A stretch of DNA of 9,975 nucleotides from Thermoplasmata archaeon (GCA_022615805.1 JAKEGO010000109.1:1-9975); one strand, 5' to 3'. Counted from the first letter of the stretch, positions 1 to 7,996 are shown. The notes: generated by a model from the sequence alone, not told the origin. A program made the numbers and translations.

Positions 1-123
1 AAAAGTCGGGTCTGCTGGAATGGGATGGGCGGCCTTGGAATTACTGGCTCGTTCTGCGAATTGCTCGCAACAATCACGTTATGTGCCGCCAATGGACTTT
101 TAGGATGAAGCCCGGTTTTCTGG

Positions 124-804
124 TCAGATGTGGCCCCTGTCCTTCATGCTGACATATCTTCCGTCGCCGATGACCACATGATCGAGGAGCTCGATCCCCA
201 GCTCTTCGCCCGCCTCCGCGATGCGCTTCGTGGCGGCGACGTCGGAAGCGCTCGGTTCTGGGTCTCCGGACGGGTGATTGTGTGCGAGGACTATCGACGC
301 GGCGTTCCTGAGCAATGCCATGCGGAAGACCTCCCTCGGGCGCACCGGGCTGCTGTCGAGCGCTCCGATGCTGACCGTGCGCTCGATGCCGTCGATGATC
401 CGGTTCTTGACGTCGAGGCACAGGACGACAAGCCGCTCCCTGTCGAGGTCCCGCATCCTCGGGATAAGGAAGGCCGCCGCGTCCCTGGGACAGGCCATCG
501 ACCTGCTCGCGACCTCCCGGTCCGCCCTGCAGGCGAGCTCGCCGACCGCCCTCAGCTGGCATGCCTTCGCAACGCCGATGCCGGGTAAAGCACAGAGCTC
601 GTGGACGTCCGCGTTGAGGAGCCGTCTCAAGCGACCGTCATAGGCAGCCAGGAGCGATGACGCGAGGTCGAGGACAGAGCCGGACGCTCCTGTGTTCAGG
701 ACGATCGCCAGAAGCTCGGTATCGCTCAACACCTCCGGGCCATTGGCCACGAGCCTCTCGCGTGGGCGCTCCCTTGCAGGCATCTCCCGAACGAGCATGG
801 TCAT
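124..804 (-). CDS. radC: RadC-family JAMM/MPN+ protein
   Basis: RadC (UPF0758) family protein of about 226 residues, near the family's usual length. The N-terminus (ERPRERL, then GPEVLSDTELLAI) matches the family start. A helix-hairpin-helix motif (LPGIGVAKA) lies at about residues 73-80. The C-terminal JAMM domain is intact: E158 in PREVF, then H175-N-H177-P-S-G-D and D188, which fits HxHx7Sx2D, so metal binding should be preserved. The frame is open to TTG at 834 and ATG at 831. I chose ATG 804 because family proteins begin just before the PxxxRPRERL segment; ATG 798 is also possible. It lies about 90 nt after uppS on the same strand with no clear promoter between, so co-transcription is likely. 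Despite the name, the family's role in DNA repair is unsettled. RadC is mainly bacterial, so lateral origin is possible. Confidence 0.93.
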   Translation of the reverse strand: MTMLVREMPARERPRERLVANGPEVLSDTELLAIVLNTGASGSVLDLASSLLAAYDGRLRRLLNADVHELCALPGIGVAKACQLRAVGELACRADREVASRSMACPRDAAAFLIPRMRDLDRERLVVLCLDVKNRIIDGIERTVSIGALDSSPVRPREVFRMALLRNAASIVLAHNHPSGDPEPSASDVAATKRIAEAGEELGIELLDHVVIGDGRYVSMKDRGHI

Positions 805-892
805 GGGACCAGAGCAGGGGTACCACCACATCAAAGCGAGGGAGAACCTTCCATCGGGCAGAACGGTCGTAAACCGGCATCGACCGACTCCG

Positions 893-1669
893 TCACTTGC
901 CGAAGCGCCTCTTCCTCTTCTGGTACGTCCTCACGGCGCGCAGGAGATCGACCTTCCTGAAGTCCGGCCAGTAAACGTCGGAGAAGTAGAACTCCGAGTA
1001 AGCTGCCTGCCAGAGGAGGAAGTTCGAAAGGCGTATCTCGCCCGATGTGCGGAGCACGAGGTCCGGGTCCGGTATACCGCGGGTGTAGAGGTACCCGTCG
1101 ATCAGGCCCTGGTCGATCTGCTTCGGCTCGACGTTCCCCCGCTCGACCTCCTCGGCGATGTGCCGTATGGCCTTCACCAGCTCCTCCCTCCCGCCGTAGG
1201 CGATGGCGATGTTCAGGTGGAAGTGGTCGTATCCTTCGGTGGCCTCCTCCGCCACGGCGATCGCCTTTCGCACGCGCTCCGGGAGGCGCTCGACGGCGCC
1301 TATCGCCTTGACGCGGACCTTCCGCGAGTGCACCCGCTCGTCCTCCGCCACGCTCAGGAAGCTGCGCTCGAAGAGGTCCATTAGCACGTTGACCTCTGAG
1401 TCCTCCCTGTCGAAGTTCTCGGTGCTGAAACCGTAGACCGTCAGGATCTCGATGCCGATCTGGTCGGCCCACTCGAGGACCATCTCGAGCTTGTTCTTCC
1501 CGAACTCGTGCCCCCTCTCTGCCCCCAGGCCGATCCTCTCGGCGAATCGACGGTTGCCGTCCATGATGACCGCGATGTGCCTCGGGATCGGGTACCTGAC
1601 GATCTCCCGGATGAGCTTCCTCTCGTAAGCCCGGTAGAGCGAGTTGATGAGCTTTCCGGTGACGGTTAT
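893..1669 (-). CDS. uppS: Cis-prenyltransferase (polyprenyl diphosphate synthase), probable ATA start
   Basis: Condenses isopentenyl diphosphates in cis onto an allylic primer, giving the long polyprenyl diphosphate that becomes the lipid carrier for glycosylation. All family signatures are present: HIAVIMDGNRRFA with the catalytic Asp, YGFSTENF, HLNIAIAYGGREELVKAI, and the C-terminal PDLVLRTSGEIRLSNFLLWQ. The first ATG (1562-1564) would remove HIAVI, the first core strand, and cannot be the true start. Upstream of it the frame reads KLINSLYRAYERKLIREIVR and so on, typical of the archaeal N-terminal extension. It stays open to TAG at 1700-1702 but contains no ATG, GTG or TTG. I placed the start at ATA 1669-1667, seven bases after a GAGG, giving 258 residues, normal for archaeal members. 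The product is secure; the start codon is inferred, and a base error in the sequence is the alternative. Confidence 0.93.
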   Translation of the reverse strand: MTVTGKLINSLYRAYERKLIREIVRYPIPRHIAVIMDGNRRFAERIGLGAERGHEFGKNKLEMVLEWADQIGIEILTVYGFSTENFDREDSEVNVLMDLFERSFLSVAEDERVHSRKVRVKAIGAVERLPERVRKAIAVAEEATEGYDHFHLNIAIAYGGREELVKAIRHIAEEVERGNVEPKQIDQGLIDGYLYTRGIPDPDLVLRTSGEIRLSNFLLWQAAYSEFYFSDVYWPDFRKVDLLRAVRTYQKRKRRFGK

Positions 1670-1672
1670 ACG

Positions 1673-1681
1673 GATCCCTCG
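1673..1681 (-). promoter_or_regulatory. SD-like sequence before uppS
   Basis: On the minus strand this reads CGAGGGATC, close to the archaeal SD consensus GGAGGTGATC. GAGG is followed by seven bases and then the ATA at 1669-1667. It supports a start there and not at the downstream ATG at 1564. Confidence 0.5.
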
Positions 1682-1704
1682 CCCGATTGATGGCTGACGC
1701 TATT

Positions 1705-1712
1705 ATTTATAT
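1705..1712 (-). promoter_or_regulatory. TATA box of the uppS-radC unit
   Basis: The minus strand reads ATATAAAT, a good archaeal TATA box, about 26 bases upstream of roughly position 1682. Transcription starting there would leave a leader of about 13 bases before the proposed ATA start, just enough to hold the SD-like sequence. The rest of the 277-nt gap up to 1946 has no gene I can support. It holds a GCCGGG/CCCGGC inverted repeat (1751-1756 with 1778-1783) of unknown meaning. Confidence 0.6.
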
Positions 1713-1898
1713 CTGGCGACATCCGGGGCGACGCGTCACACCGCAATATGGCCGGGGGAGAAACCTCGATCCGAGCACCCGGCGGGCGCATGTCTGGTCG
1801 TCGGCCTTGCGGAATGGGGCACGAGCACGGCTCGAAGACCGGAGAGACCGACCCGTCCTATCGATACCCTGGATTCCCCCTTTCGGTCGATAATACGT

Positions 1899-1913
1899 TA
1901 AAACAGGATCCTG
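1899..1913 (-). terminator. Possible terminator of the potassium operon
   Basis: The minus strand reads CAGGATCCTG (a perfect 10-nt palindrome) followed by TTTTAA, about 35 bases after the stop of the TrkA-type gene. A short stem plus a T-run fits an archaeal terminator, but the stem is short and leaves almost no loop. Confidence 0.3.
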
Positions 1914-1946
1914 AGCCTGGCTGACGACTGTGACCCCTGGAGTTCG

Positions 1947-2615
1947 TCAGGCCTTCTCGCCATGGACGATGCGCTCGAGGGTGTTGAGGTTCGCGGCCGA
2001 GCCGACGACGATGAGCACGTCGTTCTCGATGAAGGGCGCGTCCGGGACGGGGTTCGGCAATATCGCGCCGGACCTGCGGAACCCGATGACCGAGACTCCG
2101 GTCATCTCCTCGATCCGGCTCCCCGAGATCGTCCTTCCGAGCAGGTCCGAGTCAGGCGGGACCACAACGGACGTGACGACCGTGTCCCTGGTCACCGTCA
2201 GCTCGTCTCGCACCGTTGCGCGGTACGGAAGGACGGCCATCTTGACGAGGTTCCTGGCGGCTATCTGGGCGAGCGAAACGACGTAGTCCGCCCCCGCCAT
2301 GTAAAGTTTATCGACGCTCTCCAGCTCCGTGGCCCGCGAAAGCACGCGAACCTCGGGGTTCAGGTCTTTGGCCGCGAGCGTGATGAATGCGTTCTCGGCG
2401 TCGGAATCGGTGCAGGCGATGAGTATGTCCACCCGGTCGATACCGGCCTTCCTCAGGACCTCCTCGTCCTTGGCATCGCCGTGTATGAACGGCACGCCGG
2501 CCTGCGGTTTTATCGTTCTGTCCCGGTCGATGACGATGTAGTCGATGCTGTAGAGGTCCAGGGTCTCCGCGACGTTCCGGCCGACGACGCCGTATCCACA
2601 CACTATGCATCTCAT
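1947..2615 (-). CDS. TrkA-type RCK protein (soluble NAD-binding K+ regulator)
   Basis: Soluble RCK/TrkA protein of 222 residues. The TrkA_N Rossmann domain fills about residues 1-130, with canonical G7-Y-G9-V-V-G12 and an acidic D30 closing the second strand, so NAD(H) binding is expected. A TrkA_C (RCK_C) domain covers about 138-222. The frame is open further upstream, but the Rossmann strand MRCIVCGYG begins at ATG 2615, which also makes a 4-base ATGA overlap with the upstream channel gene. This suggests translational coupling and a shared complex. Proteins of this kind form octameric gating rings on K+ channels or Trk/Ktr transporters. The likely partner is the adjacent channel; whether the two form a mixed ring is inference. 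Confidence 0.92.
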   Translation of the reverse strand: MRCIVCGYGVVGRNVAETLDLYSIDYIVIDRDRTIKPQAGVPFIHGDAKDEEVLRKAGIDRVDILIACTDSDAENAFITLAAKDLNPEVRVLSRATELESVDKLYMAGADYVVSLAQIAARNLVKMAVLPYRATVRDELTVTRDTVVTSVVVPPDSDLLGRTISGSRIEEMTGVSVIGFRRSGAILPNPVPDAPFIENDVLIVVGSAANLNTLERIVHGEKA

Positions 2616-3652
2616 GGGGCACCCCGGAAGATACCGCTGACGAACTCGAGCTGCGCGGCGGTTCCCAGAAGGAGGATCACGTCCCCATCGGCCAGGGTCC
2701 ACCTCTCCGGGTCGACGTTGAATATCCCCTGTCGCCATACGCCAACGACCATCAATTGCAGGGAGGAGAGGCCGATCCCCGAGAGCCGCTTGCCGACGAC
2801 ATTCGATGAGTGGGTCACGTGGAAATGCCCCGACGTGAGGTCGCCGAGGACCTGACCCGGGAGCTCGAGGTCCCCGCGGCGGCGGCCGACCGCCTCTCTC
2901 GCAAGGAGCGCGCCCACCGTGCTCTTCGGCGCGAGGACCTGCATGGCCCCGGCCCTCCGGAGGATCGACGCGTTCGAGAGGTTCTGGATGCTGCCGACGA
3001 TGCGCAGGTCCGGGCGGAGCCGGTTGGCGGTCAGTGTGATGAACGCGTTCTCGCTGTCCTCCTCCACGGCAATGAGGCCGATCGCCCGGCCCAGGTTCGC
3101 GCGCTCGAGCACCGACTCCTTGGTCGGATCTCCGATCACGGAGGGAACGCCCTCCGACACGAGATCGCGGACGAGGGACTGATTGTCCTCGATGACGAGG
3201 AACTCGACCCCACGATTGCGCAGGTCATCCACGACCTCCCGCCCCACCTCGGAATATCCGCACACGATGACATGATTGGCGGATGGCACGGGGATGCGTT
3301 TCGTCGTCATGATCTCCTTGAGACGGCTCTCGAACCAGGGGCTGAGGGCGAGGGGGAATGCTATCACGATCAGGACGACCCCCATCACGACGACGACGAC
3401 GGTGAAGAACTTGCCAACGACGCTGGTAAGAGCAACGCCCGGCGGGTAGTATCCCAGCGTGGTCAATGTGATGGTGTTCCAGTAGATTGCGTCGACGATG
3501 AGTTCCAGCAGGGTACCGTCGTGGCCTTCGATCTTGACCTTGATCAGGAAGTAGCCGGTCACTCCTATGGATACGACCAACCCGAGGAGCACGAGGAAAA
3601 ATCGTATCCTCCTCCGTATCGTATCCGTCATCAAATCGGCAGATGCAGACAC
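2612..3652 (-). CDS. Two-TM potassium-channel-like protein with RCK domains
   Basis: Membrane protein of 346 residues, MthK-like in layout: TM1 at about 17-37, pore helix and filter at 54-71, TM2 at about 75-103, an RCK_N Rossmann domain at about 127-250 and an RCK_C domain at about 262-346. The presumed ligand-gated channel would have its gating ring in the cytoplasm. Two oddities stand out. The filter reads TTLGYYPPG (T65-L66-G67-Y68-Y69-P70), not TVGYGD. The nucleotide-binding turn is G132-Y-S-E-V-G137, with Ser in place of the middle Gly. GTG 3652 is chosen from the TATA box at 3688-3697, which predicts a start of transcription near 3667. ATG 3631 (MTDTIRRR) is a good alternative and leaves TM1 intact. 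It overlaps the following TrkA-type gene by 4 bases. Confidence 0.88.
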   Translation of the reverse strand: MSASADLMTDTIRRRIRFFLVLLGLVVSIGVTGYFLIKVKIEGHDGTLLELIVDAIYWNTITLTTLGYYPPGVALTSVVGKFFTVVVVVMGVVLIVIAFPLALSPWFESRLKEIMTTKRIPVPSANHVIVCGYSEVGREVVDDLRNRGVEFLVIEDNQSLVRDLVSEGVPSVIGDPTKESVLERANLGRAIGLIAVEEDSENAFITLTANRLRPDLRIVGSIQNLSNASILRRAGAMQVLAPKSTVGALLAREAVGRRRGDLELPGQVLGDLTSGHFHVTHSSNVVGKRLSGIGLSSLQLMVVGVWRQGIFNVDPERWTLADGDVILLLGTAAQLEFVSGIFRGAP

Positions 3653-3687
3653 GCGCTACCCATCCCGCAGACCCATATAGGAAGCGA

Positions 3688-3697
3688 CATAAATATG
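3688..3697 (-). promoter_or_regulatory. TATA box of the channel/TrkA operon
   Basis: The minus strand reads GAAAACATATTTATG: an AT-rich TATA element with a purine-rich BRE-like stretch before it. Predicted transcription start is near 3667, about 15 bases before the GTG start. Confidence 0.55.
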
Positions 3698-3792
3698 TTT
3701 TCATTGCGCATGGGACTTGTCAAGGACGCAGCCATTGTGACGCTCGACACGAGATCCGTCTAGGATCAACTCCCGGCGTCGTGTAGGCGGGC

Positions 3793-6700
3793 TCACTTCT
3801 TCATCGATTCGAGTTCGCTGAGCAGATCCTCGAGCGATGTGCGCCTTTCGGCCGCGGGTTTGGCCTCGGTGGCCTTCGTGGCGACATCTGCGTTGGCCTC
3901 TGACGTCCCGGGACCCTTCGCAGGCTTCGCGTCATCTTTCGCGATGGGCTGTCCCTTGGCCGTGGGCGAGGGCTTTGTACCCTTAGCGGAAGCCCTGGTG
4001 GTTGGCGCCCTCTCGGATGTCGGCGTTACCGGCTCCTTCCTGGTGGACCTGGGCACTTCTGCCTTGGAAGGATGGACCGCTGGCGGTTGAGCGGCCTTTG
4101 TCACGCGGCCACTTGATGGCCCGGCGGTTTTCTCTGCTTCGGCCTTACCTGCCTTCTTCCCCCTCCGGGGCGCAGCCTTCGCCTTTGCCGGGGCATGTTT
4201 GCCCTTCGCGGCTCTCCGATGAGCGCGCCTTTCCATGGCCACGCGTGCCTGTATCTGCTCAAGGGCCTCCTCCTTCGCATCCACCTCTGGCTCCGGGACC
4301 TCCTCCTCGAACTCGACCATTGGCCCTTTCTTCGACTTCCTGGACTTCGCACTCCCCTTTGAGCGCATGTAGAAGAAGGAGGCAACGACGACGATGAGCA
4401 CGAGGATGACGGCTGCGAGGATCGATCCGCGGCCCTCCGCAAGGATACCGCCGTCCTCCTCGCCATCCGTGCCTGGCTCCTCATCCACCTTCTCGGTGAT
4501 CCTGAGGAAGAGGGAGAACCTGTCCGAGGCGAGACCGTGGTCGTCGTAGGCCGTTATCTTCACGCCGTAGTTGTTCTCGTACGCATACTGGTGGGTGATG
4601 ATGATGTCCTGGTCATACCCGAACACCGGCTCGCTGCCGTCGCCGAAGTCGACCACGAAGATATGGATGGACCCGTCCAGGTCGGCCGACCCGCCGAGGT
4701 CGAAATGGGTGAATTCGCCGACGTGCTCCATGTCGGTCTCGAGGCGCACCGTCGGGCGGTCGTTCTGGACGATGGACAGCTCCTCGGTCACCCATGCGGA
4801 CCATGCCGCTTCGGAGTTCTGCACTCGGAAGCCGATGGTATGCAGGCCCCGCGAGGGCTCCACCGTTATTGTAGAGGCGTTCCCGATAGGGCCGTCGATC
4901 GAGGATGTCCATACCCACGCGACGATGTCGCTCCCTGAGCGGTCGCTCGCGATTCCCGCCATCTCGATGGGGACCCCCTCGGATATCGTGATCGGGTTGC
5001 CAGGGATTCCGACCTTGTACCACAATTCGGCCGGAGGCAGTCCCGGGATCGTTGCGGGGGCGATGGAGGCGATGCTCGCCTCCGGCATCGTCCTGTTCCA
5101 TAGGGCGACGAGTTCGCCGGCATCCCCGAAGGCGATGACGTCTTCGAACAGCGCCGGGGATGTCAACGGGCCATTATGGCTGGAATTCCATGAGACCATG
5201 CCCTCTCCCAGATCGATGACGTGAAGGATCCCGGTCTCGGAGGGCACGTACATGAGATCGCCTCCGATGACCGGGGTGGAGACGATCGTATCGTTTAGCT
5301 CGAGGTCCCACAGCATCGCACCCGCGGTGTCGAACGCCATGACGCGCCCGGCCTGGGTGATGGCGATGACCGTACCGTTCCATGCGACGGGCGATGCCAT
5401 CATCCTGCCTCCGGGGGTGTAGGTCCATGCACCCGGTCCCGTGTCTGTGAGGTCGAAACGGTCCCTCGCGACCAGGGAATCGTCGTCGCCCACCACGGCC
5501 CGTGCGATCATGAACACCTTGTCCGAATCGAAGATGGGTGATGCCGTGTGGAAGCCTCCGAGGTCGAAGGCCCCGAGCTCCGAGCCGTCGTCCAGGTCGA
5601 GCGAGCGCAGGAAACCATCGCCGCACGCGATGAAGGCGCGGCCGCCGACGACGAGGGGAGAGGCCATGGCGAAGTCGGGAAGGTGCGCCGTCCAGAGGAC
5701 GCCGCCTGCATCGGGCTCGAACGCCCATACGCGGTTCTCACCCGTTACGACCACGACCATGTCCTCCGTCACAGCGGGGGAACCGAAGACCGTCCCGATG
5801 GACGCGTTCCACAGTTCGACGCCAGTCCAGAGGTCGAAGCAGTACAGTGTGGGCGTCTCCGGGGACCACTCGGCGCCTACGTAGACCCGGGTGTGGCGGC
5901 ATGCTGGCACTGCCGTGATCGACCGGGGCAACGTCACGTTCCAGATGACGTCCGAGCGCCCGACGGCCTTGCCCTGGACGCCGTCGTATGTCCCGTTCAA
6001 GTCGAACGCGTGCAGTATGCCGTAGCGTCCGGTCCCGTCGTCGACGTTCTCGCCTGCGATGAGGAACCAGCCGTGAATGACCGGCGCCGTGAACTCCCGG
6101 GCCTCGCGGTCGATCGTGTAGTTCCAGTCGGGGTATGCGATCTCGGGGCCGATGGCCGCGACACCGTTCCTCAGCAGGTTACCCCCGGGGAATGGCCACT
6201 GGTCGCCCATGGGGAGCACGACCGAGACGGTGATCATCGCGGGGACGGAATCGATCCCGAGGTCGTCTGTTACGCGGAGGCGGATCATGTGGTTGCCTGG
6301 GGACAGCGTGCTGAAGCCGAATGACGCATTGTCGCTCAATGCGAGGTCCCTGTCAGACCTCCAATCGAACGCGACTATCGTCCGTCCCGGGCCAGGGGTC
6401 CCGGAGCCGTTGAAATGGACGAGCGTGCCGAACTCGATCGTGGCCCCTCCAAGGGGCGAGAGGATCTCCGCGGTTGGAGGCGTGTTCTGCACGGTCACGG
6501 AGATCGTGAACGGGTCCTCCTCCCAGTAGTCGTATCTGGACTCGTTCCCGCTGCCCCCGGTCTCCTCGCGGATCACCAGATGTGCTGTCAGCGTCGCTTC
6601 GCCGTTGGATAGGTGGGTAGTATCCCAGTCGTAGTGCCATTTCGAGAAGCGGATGCCGTCCTGATCCACGATGACCTGGCCGCCTCCGTCGATCGAGATG

Positions 6701-6900
6701 TTGACGTTCGACACCTCTCCCGTGTCGTTCAACAGGTCCTCGTTGACCACGCCCTTGATCGTCACCATGCCGTCAACGATGCTGTCGTCCGCAGGCTCCT
6801 CAATGACGACCTCCCAACCAGAGGCGGCCCCTCCGATCAGGAAGAACAGTGCCAACGACAAAACTAGAACGAGACCCGAACGGCGACAAATCACCCTCAT
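3793..6900 (-). CDS. Secreted membrane-anchored PQQ-propeller/PKD protein with basic cytoplasmic tail
   Basis: A 1035-residue protein of unknown specific function. The signal peptide is at 1-28 (RR, then a hydrophobic core, then GGAASG). An Ig-like module follows (about 29-135, with YDWDTTHLSNG), then a PKD-like module (about 140-228). A PQQ-type beta-propeller fills about 231-605, where a recurring TSP/ASP motif appears eight times (TAPVI, GSPAV, ASPLV, ASPIF, ASPVA, STPVI, TSPAL and a variant, TAVPA). Another Ig-like module (about 606-712) and a PKD domain (about 714-805, VDFGDGS) follow. One TM helix lies at about 825-845, then a tail of 190 residues rich in Lys, Ala and Pro, ending SLEDLLSELESMKK. 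Many NxS/T sequons in the ectodomain fit N-glycosylation. ATG 6900 is preferred over GTG 6903 because GAGGGTG lies five bases before it. A role in cell-surface binding or assembly is a guess. Confidence 0.85.
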   Translation of the reverse strand: MRVICRRSGLVLVLSLALFFLIGGAASGWEVVIEEPADDSIVDGMVTIKGVVNEDLLNDTGEVSNVNISIDGGGQVIVDQDGIRFSKWHYDWDTTHLSNGEATLTAHLVIREETGGSGNESRYDYWEEDPFTISVTVQNTPPTAEILSPLGGATIEFGTLVHFNGSGTPGPGRTIVAFDWRSDRDLALSDNASFGFSTLSPGNHMIRLRVTDDLGIDSVPAMITVSVVLPMGDQWPFPGGNLLRNGVAAIGPEIAYPDWNYTIDREAREFTAPVIHGWFLIAGENVDDGTGRYGILHAFDLNGTYDGVQGKAVGRSDVIWNVTLPRSITAVPACRHTRVYVGAEWSPETPTLYCFDLWTGVELWNASIGTVFGSPAVTEDMVVVVTGENRVWAFEPDAGGVLWTAHLPDFAMASPLVVGGRAFIACGDGFLRSLDLDDGSELGAFDLGGFHTASPIFDSDKVFMIARAVVGDDDSLVARDRFDLTDTGPGAWTYTPGGRMMASPVAWNGTVIAITQAGRVMAFDTAGAMLWDLELNDTIVSTPVIGGDLMYVPSETGILHVIDLGEGMVSWNSSHNGPLTSPALFEDVIAFGDAGELVALWNRTMPEASIASIAPATIPGLPPAELWYKVGIPGNPITISEGVPIEMAGIASDRSGSDIVAWVWTSSIDGPIGNASTITVEPSRGLHTIGFRVQNSEAAWSAWVTEELSIVQNDRPTVRLETDMEHVGEFTHFDLGGSADLDGSIHIFVVDFGDGSEPVFGYDQDIIITHQYAYENNYGVKITAYDDHGLASDRFSLFLRITEKVDEEPGTDGEEDGGILAEGRGSILAAVILVLIVVVASFFYMRSKGSAKSRKSKKGPMVEFEEEVPEPEVDAKEEALEQIQARVAMERRAHRRAAKGKHAPAKAKAAPRRGKKAGKAEAEKTAGPSSGRVTKAAQPPAVHPSKAEVPRSTRKEPVTPTSERAPTTRASAKGTKPSPTAKGQPIAKDDAKPAKGPGTSEANADVATKATEAKPAAERRTSLEDLLSELESMKK

Positions 6901-6956
6901 CACACCACCCTCGATTCCGACATGGTCCTGAGACCGTTCGTTCTACACCATTACAC

Positions 6957-6970
6957 CCTTATAATACTTA
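6957..6970 (-). promoter_or_regulatory. TATA box of the PQQ/PKD gene
   Basis: The minus strand reads TAAGTATTATAAGG. Its centre near 6963 predicts transcription from about 6937, a leader of about 37 bases that carries the SD-like GAGGGTG just before the ATG. It is divergent from the nfo promoter within the 197-nt gap. Confidence 0.55.
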
Positions 6971-7062
6971 CGGTCCAGTTTACGCTGCTGGCATGTACAT
7001 CGGCGATAAAATCAGATGTTGGTGACGACGAGGGCGCATATCGGCCGACCGATGATACGGTC

Positions 7063-7077
7063 AAAAACGTTAATTAC
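7063..7077 (+). promoter_or_regulatory. Candidate nfo promoter (leaderless)
   Basis: AAAAACGTTAATTAC: an A-rich BRE-like stretch and a TTAATTA element centred about 25 bases before the nfo ATG at 7098. Transcription would start at or next to the ATG, which fits the absence of a good SD sequence there. Confidence 0.45.
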
Positions 7078-7097
7078 GGGCGGGTCGCTCAGGGTTC

Positions 7098-7943
7098 ATG
7101 AGGCTTGGAGCGCATGAATCCATCGCTGGCGGCCTGGAGATGGCCTTCGAACCCGCGATGGAGGACGGATGCGAGTGCCTCCAGATATTCTCGAAGAACG
7201 CCAACCAATGGAGCGCGCGCCCGCTGGAACCCGCGGATGTATCCGCGTTCCGCAGCAGGAAGGACGTCACGGGGATACGGCCAGTCGCGGTGCACGATTC
7301 CTATCTGATCAACCTCGCGCAGCCGGACGACCGAAAATGGCGCCAGGCCTTGAACGCGTTCGCAGACGAGGTCGCCAGGGCGAACGCTCTGGGGTGCGAG
7401 TACCTCATATTCCACCCCGGAGCCCACCTCGGGACCGGCGTCGAGAGGGGGCTCGCGCGCATCGCCGAGGCGCTGAACGAGGCGCTCGACGGCAAGGAAG
7501 GCGCCATCGCGCTGCTCGAGACCACCGCGGGCCAGGGCACGGTGCTCGGTTACGAGTTCGATCAGTTGAGCGCCATCATCGATAGGGTCGACGGGAAAGA
7601 AAGGATCGGTGTGTGTTACGATACGTGTCACACATTCACGGCCGGTCTCGACATACGCACCCCGGAGGCCTATGCAGGGACGTTCGAGAGTTTCGACTCC
7701 GCCATCGGCCTCGAGCGGCTCAGGGCGTTCCACCTCAACGACTCGGCGCGGCCCTTCGCCTCGAGGAAGGACAGGCACGCCCAGATCGGCGACGGGAAGA
7801 TCGGCCTGGAAGCCTTCCGCATGCTGGTCAACGACGCGCGTTTCTCCGACATCCCAGGATACCTCGAGACGCCGCCTCTCGAGAACGGTGACCGCGGTTA
7901 CCGGAGGAACATTGACCTGCTGAGATCGCTTCGACTGAAATGA
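7098..7943 (+). CDS. nfo: Endonuclease IV (AP endonuclease)
   Basis: Cleaves the backbone 5' of abasic sites in base-excision repair, using a three-zinc site in a TIM barrel. At 281 residues it is the family's usual length. All nine metal ligands can be matched to E. coli Nfo: H66 (VHDSY), H106 (FHPGAH), E142 (LETTAGQG), D175 and H178 (YDTCHTF), the His of FHLNDS, the Asp and His of KDRHAQIGDGKIG, and the Glu of LETPP. The N-terminal GAHxS motif begins at residue 4, so ATG 7098 is the start. It is transcribed divergently from the PQQ/PKD gene, apparently leaderless, and followed after 53 bases by a tRNA gene with its own promoter. Nothing about it looks unusual. Confidence 0.97.
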   Translation: MRLGAHESIAGGLEMAFEPAMEDGCECLQIFSKNANQWSARPLEPADVSAFRSRKDVTGIRPVAVHDSYLINLAQPDDRKWRQALNAFADEVARANALGCEYLIFHPGAHLGTGVERGLARIAEALNEALDGKEGAIALLETTAGQGTVLGYEFDQLSAIIDRVDGKERIGVCYDTCHTFTAGLDIRTPEAYAGTFESFDSAIGLERLRAFHLNDSARPFASRKDRHAQIGDGKIGLEAFRMLVNDARFSDIPGYLETPPLENGDRGYRRNIDLLRSLRLK

Positions 7944-7964
7944 TGCTCGCCCTGGCGGCGAACG

Positions 7965-7973
7965 TTAATATAT
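7965..7973 (+). promoter_or_regulatory. TATA box of tRNA-Gly
   Basis: TTAATATAT centred at 7969, 28 bases before the first tRNA base, a textbook archaeal distance. It should also drive the structured repeats that follow the tRNA, since I see no other promoter before them. Confidence 0.65.
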
Positions 7974-7996
7974 CGTATCCTTTATCGGCATCCGTT

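Noticed and set aside
1..123. Possible gene or terminator at the left edge
   Set aside because: Only a small GCGA/TCGC hairpin (near 57-69) without a T-run is visible; no coding frame can be supported.
1687..1893. Plus-strand open frame of 68 codons between uppS and the TrkA gene
   Set aside because: Arg/Pro-rich translation typical of chance frames in GC-rich DNA; it overlaps the uppS promoter antisense.
1962..3763. Long plus-strand open frames opposite the potassium operon (1962-2855 and 2810-3763), and similar ones opposite the propeller gene
   Set aside because: Shadows of strongly supported minus-strand genes in high-GC sequence; low-complexity charged translations with no domains.
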